The notes beneath the pieces are model-generated. The model searched no databases. It was not told where the DNA came from and saw nothing but the letters and a program-made list of their open reading frames with translations. DNA of 64,000 nucleotides, taken from Sulfurimonas sp. endosymbiont of Alviniconcha boucheti (GTDB lineage Bacteria; Campylobacterota; Campylobacteria; Campylobacterales; Sulfurimonadaceae). A program made the translations under genes and the position numbers. This document shows, piece by piece, positions 11,246 through 20,165 of the stretch (the stretch's first letter is position 1; the number at the start of each line of letters is the position of its first letter). The DNA is taken from positions 168,369 to 232,368 of the forward strand of contig JAICBP010000083.1 of the NCBI GenBank assembly GCA_021766785.1, in the 5' to 3' direction.

Positions 11246-12517
11246 ATGAAAAACAGTAAAATAGCAGTAATAGGATTGGGTTATGTAGGGCTTCCCTTAG
11301 CTCATGCATTTAGTAGCAAGTATAAAGTAGTAGGTTTTGATATTAACAAATCAAGAATAGAGGAACTAAATAGTGGTTTTGATAGAACTTTAGAGCTTAC
11401 AAGTGAGCAAGTAAAGGAGTCTATTGCAACTGGTGTGAAGTTTACAAATAGTTTAGAAGATATAGTAGATTGTAATATTTACATAGTTACCGTTCCTACA
11501 CCTATTGATAAAACAAATGAACCTGATCTTACTCCTATCATAAAGTCCACTGAGTCTATAGGAAAAGTTCTTAAAAATGGTAATATAGTTATTTATGAAT
11601 CTACTGTTTATCCTGGTGTCACAGAAGATGTGTGTGTACCTATCTTAGAAAAGCAAAGTGGTATGAAGTTTAATGAAGGTTTCTTTTGTGGCTACTCACC
11701 AGAGAGAATTAATCCAGGTGATAAAGAGCACACAGTTACTAAAATACTAAAAATTACTTCTGGTTCAACTCCTGAGATAGCTACAAAAGTAGATAATCTT
11801 TATAAGTCAATTATAACGGCAGGAACACACTTAGCTCCTACTATCAAAGTTGCAGAAGCTGCTAAAGTTATTGAAAATACTCAAAGAGATGTAAATATCG
11901 CCCTTATTAATGAACTTGCTCAAATATTTGACCTAATGGATATAAATACAAAAGATGTTATAGAAGCAGCAGGAACAAAGTGGAACTTTATTAAACTTCT
12001 TCCTGGTCTTGTTGGAGGGCACTGTATAGGTGTAGATCCATACTATTTAACACATAAAGCACAGAGTTTAGGGTATATGCCAAATCTTATTCTTGGTGCA
12101 AGACAGATTAACAACTCTATGAGTAAACTTATTGCAGATAAAACTATAAAAGCAATGGTAAAAGAGGATAAAAAACTCAAAGGTGCAAATATCTTAGTAA
12201 TGGGTGCTACTTTTAAAGAGGATTGTCCAGATATGAGAAACTCTAAAGTTTTAGATATTATTAAAGAGCTTGAAGAGTTCGAGTGTAATGTAGAAGTGTA
12301 TGATTATTGGATAGATAAGAGTGATAGAGAGACAAAAGATCTACAGTTCGTGTTAGAGCTTCCTTTAGATACTCAAAAGTATGATGCAATAGTTGTCGCT
12401 GTAGGGCATGAAAAGTTTAAATCTATTACAACAGAGCAGTATAAAAGCATGTCAAAAGGAGAACCAATAGTTATAGATGTAAAAGGTGTAGTAGAAAAAC
12501 CAACATGGAGACTTTAA
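11246..12517 (+). CDS. wbpA: UDP-N-acetyl-D-glucosamine 6-dehydrogenase (WbpA/TviB type)
   Basis: This NAD-dependent enzyme oxidises C6 of a UDP-HexNAc to the uronic acid. The 423-aa protein has a Rossmann motif GLGYVGLPLA (10-19), the SPERINPGD substrate motif (151-159) and catalytic C260 in GLVGGHCIGVDPYYL. The length and the LTSEQVKESI region fit the VipA/TviB subfamily. It heads a run of four genes (11246-15134) in the order WbpA, WbpB, WbpD, WbpE, the Pseudomonas aeruginosa set that makes UDP-2,3-diacetamido-2,3-dideoxy-glucuronic acid. That neighbourhood supports UDP-GlcNAc as substrate. Confidence 0.92.
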   Translation: MKNSKIAVIGLGYVGLPLAHAFSSKYKVVGFDINKSRIEELNSGFDRTLELTSEQVKESIATGVKFTNSLEDIVDCNIYIVTVPTPIDKTNEPDLTPIIKSTESIGKVLKNGNIVIYESTVYPGVTEDVCVPILEKQSGMKFNEGFFCGYSPERINPGDKEHTVTKILKITSGSTPEIATKVDNLYKSIITAGTHLAPTIKVAEAAKVIENTQRDVNIALINELAQIFDLMDINTKDVIEAAGTKWNFIKLLPGLVGGHCIGVDPYYLTHKAQSLGYMPNLILGARQINNSMSKLIADKTIKAMVKEDKKLKGANILVMGATFKEDCPDMRNSKVLDIIKELEEFECNVEVYDYWIDKSDRETKDLQFVLELPLDTQKYDAIVVAVGHEKFKSITTEQYKSMSKGEPIVIDVKGVVEKPTWRL

Positions 12518-12518
12518 A

Positions 12519-13478
12519 ATGAAGAAAAATTTTGCACTTATTGGGGCAGCAGGCTATATAGCTCCACGACATTTGAAGGCTATAAAAGATACAGATAATA
12601 ATTTGGTTGTTTCATTAGATCCATATGATGGAATAGGTATTATGGATAGTAATTTTCCTCAAGCTGATTTTTTTACAGAGATGGAGAAGTTTGATACATT
12701 TATAAATGACTTTAATCGCAGTTCTAAAATTGACTATGTGTCAATATGCTCTCCAAACTATTTACATGAAGCACATATTCGTTATGGATTACAGCATGAT
12801 GCTGATGTTATTTGTGAGAAGCCACTTGTACTTAACCCTGCTGATATAGATGCACTAAAATTAGTAGAAGCAGAAACAGGGAAAAAAGTTTACAATATTT
12901 TACAGCTACGTTTACATGACTCAATAATAGCACTAAAAAAGAGAGTAACAGAAGAGTTAAAAGAAAATCCTAATAAAGTGTATGATATAGATTTAACATA
13001 TCTTACAAGTAGGGGTAAATGGTACTTTACATCTTGGAAAGGTAATCAAGATAAATCTGGTGGTATCGCCTCAAATATCGGTGTACACTTTTACGATATG
13101 CTCTGTTGGATATTTGGTAATGTTGAAGAAAATATAGTTCATGTCAAAACAGCAGATACAAATGCAGGCTACTTCAAGCTTAAAAATGCAACTGTTAGAT
13201 GGTTTCTCTCTGTAAACTATGACTATATTCCTCAAGAGATAAAAGATAGGGGTATAAGAACTTATCGCTCTATCACTGTAGATGGTAAGGAGATAGAGTT
13301 TAGTGGAGGTTTTACGGATTTGCATACCAAAAGCTATGAGCATATCTTAAATGGCGGTGGTTTTGGACTTGATGAAGCCTATGGAAGTGTACGAACTGTT
13401 TCTACGATTAGAAATCTACCTGCTGTTGGGCTAGAGGGTGAGTACCATCCATTTTGTGAAAAAGTTTTAGAGAAGTAA
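12519..13478 (+). CDS. wbpB: Gfo/Idh/MocA family oxidoreductase, WbpB-like
   Basis: The expected reaction is oxidation of the 3-hydroxyl of UDP-GlcNAcA to the 3-keto sugar. The 319-aa protein has an N-terminal Rossmann fold ([15 protein letters not shown], 5-19) and the EKP motif of this family at 100-102, with K101 aligning with the catalytic lysine reported for WbpB. The [21 protein letters not shown] region carries the conserved C-terminal-domain histidine. It starts 2 bp after the WbpA-like gene and 5 bp precede the WbpD-like gene, so co-expression and a shared pathway are likely. Confidence 0.88.
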   Translation: MKKNFALIGAAGYIAPRHLKAIKDTDNNLVVSLDPYDGIGIMDSNFPQADFFTEMEKFDTFINDFNRSSKIDYVSICSPNYLHEAHIRYGLQHDADVICEKPLVLNPADIDALKLVEAETGKKVYNILQLRLHDSIIALKKRVTEELKENPNKVYDIDLTYLTSRGKWYFTSWKGNQDKSGGIASNIGVHFYDMLCWIFGNVEENIVHVKTADTNAGYFKLKNATVRWFLSVNYDYIPQEIKDRGIRTYRSITVDGKEIEFSGGFTDLHTKSYEHILNGGGFGLDEAYGSVRTVSTIRNLPAVGLEGEYHPFCEKVLEK

Positions 13479-13482
13479 GCAA

Positions 13483-14052
13483 ATGGCTCAATACTTCGCA
13501 CATGAATCCTCTTTTATAGATGATAATGTCTCCATAGGAGAGAACACAAAAGTATGGCATTTCTCTCATGTTCTTTCAGGCTCAACTATAGGAGAAAACT
13601 GCTCTTTTGGTCAGAACTGTGTAGTTGGTCCAAATGTAAATATAGGTAATGGGGTAAAGGTACAAAATAATATCTCTATTTATGAGGGTGTAGAAGTAGA
13701 AGATGATGTTTTTTTGGGTCCATCTATGGTATTTACCAATGTTATCAATCCAAGAGCATTCATAGTAAGACGTGAAGAGTTTAAAAGAACTCTCCTTAAA
13801 AAAGGGTGCTCTATAGGTGCAAATGTCACAGTAGTTTGTGGGGTTACTGTAGGGGAGTATGCTCTTATAGGAAGTGGTGCAGTTATTAACAAAAATGTAA
13901 AACCTTATGCTCTTATGGTAGGTGTTCCAGCAAAGCAGATCGGTTGGGTTGGAATAAGTGGTAATACATTAAAACTTGAGGATAATAAAGCAGAGGATAA
14001 ATTTGCTTTTTATAAACTAGAAGATAATAATTTAAAAGTAGTAAAAAAATGA
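13483..14052 (+). CDS. wbpD: Left-handed beta-helix N-acetyltransferase, WbpD-like
   Basis: The expected role is acetylation of the 3-amino group of UDP-GlcNAc(3NH2)A from acetyl-CoA. The 189-aa sequence is dominated by hexapeptide repeats ([30 protein letters not shown], onward), giving a trimeric beta-helix. The loop [12 protein letters not shown] and the [14 protein letters not shown] coil are typical of WbpD/WlbB. The last residues overlap the start of the aminotransferase gene by 4 bp (ATGA), a sign of translational coupling. Confidence 0.9.
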   Translation: MAQYFAHESSFIDDNVSIGENTKVWHFSHVLSGSTIGENCSFGQNCVVGPNVNIGNGVKVQNNISIYEGVEVEDDVFLGPSMVFTNVINPRAFIVRREEFKRTLLKKGCSIGANVTVVCGVTVGEYALIGSGAVINKNVKPYALMVGVPAKQIGWVGISGNTLKLEDNKAEDKFAFYKLEDNNLKVVKK

Positions 14053-15134
14053 AGATAGATTTTGCAAATTTACAATACCAATATAAGCTGTATAAAGATG
14101 AGATAGATGAAGCTATTGATGAGGTTTTAGAGAAATCAAACTATATTATGGGTGAAGAAGTAGCTATACTTGAAAATAATTTAGAAAAGTTTACAGGTGC
14201 TCAATATGCTATTACTTGCAGTAGTGGCACAGATGCCCTTTTACTCGCTATGATGGCTCTTGATATACAATCAGGTGATGAGATAATCACAACTCCTTTT
14301 ACTTTTATAGCTACTGCTGAGACTATAGCATTTTTAGGGGCAAAACCAGTATTTGCAGATATTGATGAGAAAACTTATAACATTGACCCTAGTAAACTAG
14401 AAGAGAAGATAAGCTCCAAAACTAAGGCCATAATCCCTGTGAGCCTCTATGGACAGCCAGCAGATATGGATGTTATACAGAGTATAGCAACAAAGCATAA
14501 TCTTAAAGTCATAGTAGATGGAGCACAGAGCTTTGGAAGTACTTATAAAGGTAAAACAGACAGTAACTTAGGTGATATCTCTACAACAAGTTTTTTTCCT
14601 GCTAAGCCATTAGGATGTTTTGGTGATGGTGGTGCTGTTTTTACAAATAGCGAAGAACTTGCAACAAAAATGAAAAGCTTAAGAGTTCATGGCCAATCTA
14701 AACGCTATCATCATAAGTACATAGGTATGGGTGGACGAATGGATACTCTTCAGTGTGCTATAGTAAATGTAAAGCTAAAACATTATAAAAAAGATTTAGC
14801 TCTTAGACAAGAAGTAGCAGAGAAATATACAAAAGTTTTAAAAGATAAAGATATAGTACTGCCCTTTATAGATAAAAATACAACTTCAGTTTTTGCGCAA
14901 TACTCCATCAGAGTTAAAGAGAGAGATAAACTGCAAACTAAATTAAAAGAAAAAGGTATCCCAACAGCAGTACACTATCCAATGCCACTACATTTACAAG
15001 AGTGTTTTGAATACTTAAACTATACAAAAGGTGATTTTCCTATTGCCGAACAAATAAGTCAAGAGATAATGAGTCTTCCTATGAACCCTTACATAAGTGA
15101 TGACGAGATAGCCTATATCACAAAGGTCCTTTAA
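14049..15134 (+). CDS. wbpE: DegT/DnrJ/EryC1 aminotransferase, WbpE-like
   Basis: This PLP enzyme should convert the 3-keto sugar made by the WbpB-like protein to the 3-amino sugar. The 361-aa length fits the family. Motifs: [14 protein letters not shown] (PLP phosphate), VDGAQSFGS with the ring-stacking aspartate near 157, and [10 protein letters not shown] with the Schiff-base lysine K186. A WbpI-type 2-epimerase is not seen in the window, so the end product may stay in the gluco form unless an epimerase lies elsewhere. Confidence 0.9.
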   Translation: MKIDFANLQYQYKLYKDEIDEAIDEVLEKSNYIMGEEVAILENNLEKFTGAQYAITCSSGTDALLLAMMALDIQSGDEIITTPFTFIATAETIAFLGAKPVFADIDEKTYNIDPSKLEEKISSKTKAIIPVSLYGQPADMDVIQSIATKHNLKVIVDGAQSFGSTYKGKTDSNLGDISTTSFFPAKPLGCFGDGGAVFTNSEELATKMKSLRVHGQSKRYHHKYIGMGGRMDTLQCAIVNVKLKHYKKDLALRQEVAEKYTKVLKDKDIVLPFIDKNTTSVFAQYSIRVKERDKLQTKLKEKGIPTAVHYPMPLHLQECFEYLNYTKGDFPIAEQISQEIMSLPMNPYISDDEIAYITKVL

Positions 15135-15139
15135 AAAGT

Positions 15140-16504
15140 ATGCATGAAGATATTTTATCGCTTATAGCACAAGGTGAAAGTCAAACAATAGAGTTTAAAA
15201 CTTCTTTTCAAAAAGAAGTAATAGAGTCTGTAGTTGCTTTTGCTAATGCTAAAGGCGGTAAAATACTTCTAGGTGTGAAAGATGATGCTAGTGTAGTTGG
15301 TGTTAACATTGGTAGTGAAACTTTACAAGACTGGATAAATCAGATAAAAACAAATATACAACCTCAGTTACTAGTAGATATAGATACATTTGAAATAGAA
15401 AGTAAGACTATAGCCATAATAGAGATAAAAGAGTACCCACTCAAACCAATAGCATATAAAAATAGATACTATAAAAGGGTAAAAAACGCAAATCATCTTA
15501 TGAGTCTTGATGAGATAGCAAATATGCACTTGCAAACGATCAGCTCTAGTTGGGACTACTATGTGGATGATAGACATGACTTTAGCGATATATCGCAGGA
15601 AAATATAGCATACTTTATAGAAAAAGTAGAACAAAATTTAGGTAAAAGTTTTAATGAAGACCCCTTAACAATACTCAAAAAGTATGAGCTTATAAAAGAG
15701 GACAAACTTACTTGGGGATCCTACCTACTCTTTACATCAAACAACTCAGCTATAACAGCTTTTCAAATAGGAAGATTTAAAGACCCTATAACCATTATAG
15801 ATAATATAGACATAAATACAAACCTTTTCATACAGATTGATACTGCCATAGAGTTTATAAAAAAGCATCTTATGACGGAGTTTATTATAACAGGGGAAGC
15901 ACAAAGAGTAGTTAAATATGACTACCCACTAGAAGCCATAAGAGAGATAGTGATAAACATGGTAGTTCATAGAGACTATAGAGACAGTGGGAACTCTATC
16001 ATAAAGATATTTGATGAAAAAATAGAATTTTTTAACCCTGGCAAACTTTATGGTAACTTAAGTGTAGAAGAACTTTTAAGTGGTGACTACTCATCACAAA
16101 CAAGAAACAGAGCAGTAGCTAGAGCCTTTAAAGAAGCAGGAATCATAGAAAGGTATGGTTCAGGCATAGCTAGAATACAAGCTGAATGTAAGAAGCATAG
16201 CAATGTTGAAGTGAAATTTGAAGAGTTCCAACATGGTTTTAGAACAATACTTACAAAAAAACAAAAAAAGAATGAGGGAGTAAATGAGGGAGTAAATGAG
16301 GGAGTAAATGAGGGAGTAAAATCTTTATATTTACTTATAAAGAATAACCCTTATAAAAAGACACCTTTTTTTGCTAAAGAACTGGAAACATCTGTTAAAA
16401 ATATAGAGCGATGGATTAAACTCCTAAAAGATGAGCAGAAGATAGAGTTTAAAGGTGCACCTAAAACTGGCGGATATATTCTCAAGGCTAGTAATGCTAA
16501 CTAA
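15140..16504 (+). CDS. AlbA_2 (Schlafen AAA_4-like) putative DNA-binding protein with NEGV repeat
   Basis: The 454-aa protein has an N-terminal AlbA_2/divergent AAA_4 domain (about 8-120: ESQTIEFKTSF, AFANAKGGKILLGV), then an HATPase_c_4-like domain (about 240-370: EAIREIVINMVVHRDYR, NPGKLYG, ERYGSGIARI). A linker of four perfect NEGV repeats (378-393) leads to a C-terminal winged helix. Proteins with this layout are usually called putative transcriptional regulators; the function is not established. It sits between aminotransferase and flippase genes although it has no evident sugar role, and its 3' end overlaps the flippase start. It may regulate the locus or be a passenger. Confidence 0.82.
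   Translation: MHEDILSLIAQGESQTIEFKTSFQKEVIESVVAFANAKGGKILLGVKDDASVVGVNIGSETLQDWINQIKTNIQPQLLVDIDTFEIESKTIAIIEIKEYPLKPIAYKNRYYKRVKNANHLMSLDEIANMHLQTISSSWDYYVDDRHDFSDISQENIAYFIEKVEQNLGKSFNEDPLTILKKYELIKEDKLTWGSYLLFTSNNSAITAFQIGRFKDPITIIDNIDINTNLFIQIDTAIEFIKKHLMTEFIITGEAQRVVKYDYPLEAIREIVINMVVHRDYRDSGNSIIKIFDEKIEFFNPGKLYGNLSVEELLSGDYSSQTRNRAVARAFKEAGIIERYGSGIARIQAECKKHSNVEVKFEEFQHGFRTILTKKQKKNEGVNEGVNEGVNEGVKSLYLLIKNNPYKKTPFFAKELETSVKNIERWIKLLKDEQKIEFKGAPKTGGYILKASNAN
16271..16318 (+). repeat. Four perfect 12-bp coding tandem repeats (NEGV)
   Basis: The unit AATGAGGGAGTA is repeated four times without a mismatch, encoding NEGVNEGVNEGVNEGV in the AlbA_2-type protein. Because the unit is a multiple of three, copy changes would lengthen or shorten the linker between the ATPase-like and winged-helix domains without breaking the frame. 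Confidence 0.97.
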
Positions 16505-17747
16505 ACTAAAACCTAAATCAGAGTTTAGTAAAAATGTACTTACTCTTATGACTGGTACTGCCATTGCTCAGGCTATACCTATAGCTATAAGTCCTATACT
16601 TACTCGGCTATATACTCCTGAAGATTTTGGAAAACTAGCTTTATTTATTAGTATAGTGAGTGTTATGGGTGTATTTGCTACTGGGAAGTATGAGCTAGCC
16701 ATTATATTACCGAAAAAAAATAGTACAGCTTATCAGCTTGTAAGTCTATCGTTCATTCTATCATTTCTAATCTCGGTGTTTTATATAGTACCTTTAGTTG
16801 GAAGCAGTATTATGTACTCATTTGATACTATTTATTATTTGTTACCAATAGCATCATTTTTTATAGCTCTTAACTCTATTTTTGATAGGTATAACAATAG
16901 AGTTAAAAATTATAAACTCATGTCTTATCAGAGGCTTATAAAAACAACCATAGAGTCTATAACTAGCATATCATTTATTACCTTGTTTAGTATACAAACA
17001 GGTTTGGTCTGGGGGTTTATATTTGGGTATTTTATCTCTAGTTGGACTATGCTATATATAAACTTTACATCTTTTAAAGAGTTGAAGTTTAATCCATCAT
17101 TGAGCAAAATGAAAGTTTTATCAAGAGGATATATTAATTTTCCAAAATATAGTATGCCTCATACATTTTTAAATACCTTATCAGCAAATATTCCAATATT
17201 CTTGATTCCTTTGTATTATGGCAGTCACACTCTTGGACTCTATGCATTTGGTCTGAAGATAGTGAAAGCACCATTAGGATTGTTATCTGCATCGATTTTT
17301 AATGTACTTGGTCAAAAGATGGCGGAGGAGCATGCAAAAGGTAATGAAATTAAAAGTTTGTTTATTAGTATAGTAAAAAAACTGATAACCTTTGCAATTT
17401 TTATAATACCTCTTTTTATATATATAGATGATATTTTTGTATTTATTTTTGGTCAAGAGTGGAGAGTTGCAGGAGAATATATTCAAATTTTATCCCCTTG
17501 GATTTTAGTAGAATTTATAGTTTCACCGTTTGCCACAATACCACATATTTATAATGTTCAAAGAAAGGCATTTGTATTAGAAATAATTTATTCACTAGTT
17601 AGAATTTCTCCATTTTTGATAGGAGCAGGATATTTCGATTTTACTATACAACAAGTATTGATGGTGTACATGATTTTTGCAACATTATTATTGTTCTATG
17701 GGTATAATTGGTACTATAATTTAGTTAAAGGAAAAAGACAAAAATAA
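16494..17747 (+). CDS. Wzx-type oligosaccharide flippase
   Basis: The 417-aa protein is almost entirely hydrophobic, with about 12 predicted transmembrane segments and the N-terminal pattern TGTAIAQAIPIAISPILTRL typical of polysaccharide biosynthesis (Wzx/MOP superfamily) flippases. It is expected to move lipid-linked repeat units across the inner membrane. ATG at 16494 is preferred to the upstream in-frame GTG at 16455, because it overlaps the preceding stop by only 11 bp and the extra residues look unlike a flippase start. Together with the Wzy-like polymerase at 23023 it points to Wzx/Wzy-dependent assembly. Confidence 0.88.
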   Translation: MLTKLKPKSEFSKNVLTLMTGTAIAQAIPIAISPILTRLYTPEDFGKLALFISIVSVMGVFATGKYELAIILPKKNSTAYQLVSLSFILSFLISVFYIVPLVGSSIMYSFDTIYYLLPIASFFIALNSIFDRYNNRVKNYKLMSYQRLIKTTIESITSISFITLFSIQTGLVWGFIFGYFISSWTMLYINFTSFKELKFNPSLSKMKVLSRGYINFPKYSMPHTFLNTLSANIPIFLIPLYYGSHTLGLYAFGLKIVKAPLGLLSASIFNVLGQKMAEEHAKGNEIKSLFISIVKKLITFAIFIIPLFIYIDDIFVFIFGQEWRVAGEYIQILSPWILVEFIVSPFATIPHIYNVQRKAFVLEIIYSLVRISPFLIGAGYFDFTIQQVLMVYMIFATLLLFYGYNWYYNLVKGKRQK

Positions 17748-17821
17748 TTTATAAAATAAAAAAGATAGTAGCTATTTTAAACGTTTTAATTTTTGCATTG
17801 ATATGTTTTATTGATATTCGT

Positions 17822-17944
17822 TTAGATGACTTCTTTTTGTTCTCTAATTTGTCCTCTTTCGAGAGAGGGTTTAGCTTGGTTTTTTTTTGGCATCTCTAAG
17901 ACTATTCTTGTTTTTTGTTTAGCTGTATAAGCTTGACCTTTTTT
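17822..17944 (-). pseudogene. Possible remnant of an IS3-family orfA transposase
   Basis: On the minus strand a 40-codon stretch without a start codon reads KKGQAYTAKQKTRIVLEM followed by KKNQAKPSLERGQIR and a stop. The first part resembles the N-terminus of IS3-family OrfA proteins (KG..YTAE.K..IVLE.L), while the rest no longer follows the helix-turn-helix pattern. A stop codon directly precedes it. The similarity is by eye and short, so this is tentative. Confidence 0.3.
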
Positions 17945-18044
17945 CTACTTATAATTTCATCACCATAATTCTTATTATTTTAACTTTTTGAAAATAAATT
18001 CTACTGAATTGCTGTCTTAGAATTTAGGGGTATTATACCTGTTC

Positions 18045-18066
18045 TTGGTGTTAATTTTTCGTTTGT
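18045..18066 (+). repeat. 22-bp imperfect direct repeat, copy 1
   Basis: TTGGTG..A..TTTTCGTTTGT is shared with 18150-18171 at 19 of 22 positions. The copies are about 105 bp apart and one adjoins the hairpin at 18121-18151. This could be a relic of an insertion element end or a local duplication. Confidence 0.6.
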
Positions 18067-18120
18067 GGATTCTAGTTTAAAGTTTAAGATTGTTTGCACT
18101 ATAATTACCTCTCATTTTTG

Positions 18121-18151
18121 AAAAAGTTACACCTGTTAGGTGAAACTTTTT
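18121..18151. repeat. Strong inverted repeat (hairpin)
   Basis: AAAAAGTT (18121-18128) and CACC (18130-18133) pair with GGTG (18139-18142) and AACTTTTT (18144-18151) around a TGTTA loop, with one A/A mismatch. The stem ends in five Us on the plus strand, so it may act as a terminator of flippase-gene transcription. It could equally be an element end. Confidence 0.6.
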
Positions 18152-18171
18152 GGTGTGACCTTTTCGTTTGT
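18150..18171 (+). repeat. 22-bp imperfect direct repeat, copy 2
   Basis: Second copy of the repeat at 18045-18066, matching at 19 of 22 bases. It starts at the very end of the 18121-18151 hairpin. Confidence 0.6.
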
Positions 18172-18226
18172 AAGTACCAAATTATAGAGTAAGTTAGTTT
18201 ATTGTCTAATTTAGTATGGAATTATT

Positions 18227-18234
18227 GGGGGGGG
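18227..18234 (+). repeat. G8 homopolymer tract
   Basis: Eight consecutive Gs in a very AT-poor context for G, 61 bp upstream of a polysaccharide deacetylase-like gene. A 9-codon ORF (ATG at 18216) runs through the tract and stops just after it; with nine Gs it would instead join the small frame ending at 18307. Poly-G tracts are the usual phase-variation elements in Campylobacter and Helicobacter surface-glycan genes. Confidence 0.85.
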
Positions 18235-18241
18235 TGAAGGA

Positions 18242-18307
18242 TTGAAAAAGTTTAAAAATAAGTTAGGCTACAAAGCATATAAGGTAAAGTGGTTATGGGA
18301 AAAATAA
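18242..18307 (+). CDS. Possible 21-aa peptide ORF (leader or gene remnant)
   Basis: TTG at 18242 follows GGTGAAGG and opens a 21-codon frame (LKKFKNKLGYKAYKVKWLW...) that ends in TAA inside the start of the deacetylase-like gene. The basic-aromatic pattern resembles the N-terminus of some glycan-locus proteins, so it may be a truncated gene, or a translated leader coupling into the next gene. The evidence is weak. Confidence 0.2.
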   Translation: MKKFKNKLGYKAYKVKWLWEK

Positions 18308-19086
18308 CATCTCTTTATAATAGGTTGTATAGTGACTATATTATGCCTTCTAGGTTATCTGAATATGAAATGATGATTCAGAAGTTAACGAAAAGTGGAT
18401 ATAAGCAAATGTCTGTAAGAGATTTTAAACAAACTATTGACTCTACAGATAGTTTTAATCATCAAAAGATATTTATTAATAGGCATGATATAGATACAGA
18501 TATTGATACTGCAAAAGAGTTTTTTAAAATAGAAAAAAAGTACAATGTACGAGCTAGTTATTATTTTAGACTATCTACTTTAGATATAGAATTTATGAAA
18601 GAAATAGAAGCTTACGGTAGTGAAGCAAGTTATCATTTCGAAGAAATTGTTCAATATGCAAAAGATAGACATATAAAGTCAAAAGAGACTATTTTGGAAT
18701 ATATGAATGAAATTAAGGAAATATTTAAATTAAATTTCACAATGATAGAAGATCAACTGGGCTCTAAAATACAAACAGTTTGTTCTCATGGTGATTTTGT
18801 AAATAGAAAAATAAAATTAATAAATAATGAAATTACTCAAGATATTGTCCTAAGAAAAAGTTTAGGAATTGTGTGTGAAACATATGATCAAGACTTGACA
18901 GAGAAGATAGATGTCTATATTGCAGATAGGCCTTATCCACAATTTTATTCTCCGAAGTCTATTTTTGAATGTATAGGAGAGGATAATGTAATATATATGC
19001 TTACCCATCCAAGGCAATGGCGTGTAAATATAATGGTAAATACTATAGATAACTTCAAAAGAGTTTATGAGGGTTTTAGATGGTAG
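18295..19086 (+). CDS. Polysaccharide deacetylase-like (NodB fold) protein
   Basis: The 263-aa protein has motifs recalling NodB-type deacetylases: NRHDIDTD (metal-binding Asp pair), EASYHFEE in place of the usual GYH region, CSHGDF, and a C-terminal LTHPRQWRVN. Such proteins occur in many O-antigen and capsule loci, where they probably remove an acetyl group from a sugar; the substrate is unknown. ATG at 18295, spaced from AAGG at 18281, is preferred to the in-frame GTG at 18289. The end overlaps the next gene by 7 bp. Confidence 0.72.
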   Translation: MGKITSLYNRLYSDYIMPSRLSEYEMMIQKLTKSGYKQMSVRDFKQTIDSTDSFNHQKIFINRHDIDTDIDTAKEFFKIEKKYNVRASYYFRLSTLDIEFMKEIEAYGSEASYHFEEIVQYAKDRHIKSKETILEYMNEIKEIFKLNFTMIEDQLGSKIQTVCSHGDFVNRKIKLINNEITQDIVLRKSLGIVCETYDQDLTEKIDVYIADRPYPQFYSPKSIFECIGEDNVIYMLTHPRQWRVNIMVNTIDNFKRVYEGFRW

Positions 19087-20165
19087 AAGAGTATAAATAT
19101 CTGCATATCTTCAGCGATGCACCCTATACCCATAAGTTTATTTACTTTATAAAAGAGTATTTTGATGAAACAGAGCATTGTTTTATAATTTTATATAGTA
19201 ATGAAAAGAGTAAGTTTTTAGATTTTTATAAAACTCAAGAAAATTGTATATTAACTACGAGTAAGAATATCTATTTTGACAATAAAGAAAAGTTTCAAAG
19301 GGTATCACAGATACTAATTCACCAACTGAATAAACCTACTATGATGGCAACTTTATCTCTTTTTTATCCAAGTGTATTTAAAAAAATGGTTTGGGTTATA
19401 TGGGGTGGAGATGTGTACTTCTATAAGTACAAGACAAATTCTCTAAAAGATAACTTACTGGAGTTATTGAGAAAATATACTATAAAAAAATTTCCAGTTA
19501 TTGTTTCATATATAAAAGGTGACTATGAGAAAGTAGTAGAGATATACCATAGCAATGCAAAATACATTAAAGCATGGTACCCTAGTCCCATAGATGTAGA
19601 GATGATAAAAAAAGTCACACTAAGAGAAAAAACAGATAACACTATAAGGATTACAGTTGGAAACTCTGCTGATCCTTCAAACGATCATATAGAAGCATTT
19701 AATATGCTTGCAAAGTATAAAAATGAAGATATAGAGGTAAGTGTAGTGCTTTCTTATGGGGGAGGCAAAGAGTATATAGAGCAAGTTATCCAAAGAGGTA
19801 AAGAACTTTTTGCTGATAAGTTTAAGCCTATTTTGGAGTATATGAGTTTTGAAAATTATCTTGACTTTATAAATCAGAGTGATATATGTTTACTAAACCA
19901 TAAAAGACAGCAAGGCTTAGGTAATCAACTTGTATTTTTCATACTGAAGAAAAAAGTTTTTATAAGTGAAACTACAACCCCTTTTAAGTATTATAAAGAA
20001 AATGGTGTTGATATTTACAGTACAGAATCTCTTGTGGATATGAGCTTTGAAGATTTTGTATTTCAAAAAAAAGAACTTAAAAACAGGAATCGAGAAGTAA
20101 TACTCAATGATAATGATAAAAATATACTTAAAGAAGATTGGAATAGGGTATTTAAATGCTCTTAG
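19080..20165 (+). CDS. WecF-like 4-acetamido-4,6-dideoxygalactose transferase
   Basis: The 361-aa protein matches the Fuc4NAc transferase (WecF/RffT, GT56) family by eye: WVIWGGDVYFYKY near 126, GNSADPSNDHIEA near 198, and a C-terminal QGLGNQLVFFILKKKV segment. In enterobacterial common antigen the enzyme adds Fuc4NAc from dTDP-Fuc4NAc to a lipid-linked acceptor at the inner membrane. The nearby rmlA and rmlB genes supply the dTDP-4-keto-6-deoxyglucose precursor, which fits. The exact donor and acceptor are inferred. It overlaps both neighbours. Confidence 0.82.
   Translation: MVEEYKYLHIFSDAPYTHKFIYFIKEYFDETEHCFIILYSNEKSKFLDFYKTQENCILTTSKNIYFDNKEKFQRVSQILIHQLNKPTMMATLSLFYPSVFKKMVWVIWGGDVYFYKYKTNSLKDNLLELLRKYTIKKFPVIVSYIKGDYEKVVEIYHSNAKYIKAWYPSPIDVEMIKKVTLREKTDNTIRITVGNSADPSNDHIEAFNMLAKYKNEDIEVSVVLSYGGGKEYIEQVIQRGKELFADKFKPILEYMSFENYLDFINQSDICLLNHKRQQGLGNQLVFFILKKKVFISETTTPFKYYKENGVDIYSTESLVDMSFEDFVFQKKELKNRNREVILNDNDKNILKEDWNRVFKCS

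Larger units (their letters stand above)
17748..18288. other. Long gene-free region within the polysaccharide locus
   Basis: About 540 bp without a convincing intact gene, the longest such gap in the window, and flanked by glycan genes on the same strand. It begins with a small hairpin-like AAAGATAG/CTATTTT (17761-17778). It also holds a possible IS3-type orfA remnant on the minus strand, a 22-bp imperfect direct repeat, a stable hairpin, and a G8 tract just before the next gene. The composition suggests a site of past insertion and deletion. Confidence 0.7.

Noticed and set aside
11246..15134. Pathway to UDP-ManNAc3NAcA
   Set aside because: Only the WbpA/B/D/E-like steps are present; no WbpI-type 2-epimerase is found in the polysaccharide locus, so the manno end product is not claimed.
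16271..16318. Short regular repeats considered as a CRISPR-like array
   Set aside because: The units are contiguous 12-mers without spacers and lie in a coding frame; no cas gene is in the window.
18216..18307. G8 tract as an on/off switch of the deacetylase-like coding frame
   Set aside because: In the deacetylase frame a TGA follows the tract at once (18235-18237), so no tract length fuses the upstream ORF to that protein. Only regulatory or small-ORF effects remain.
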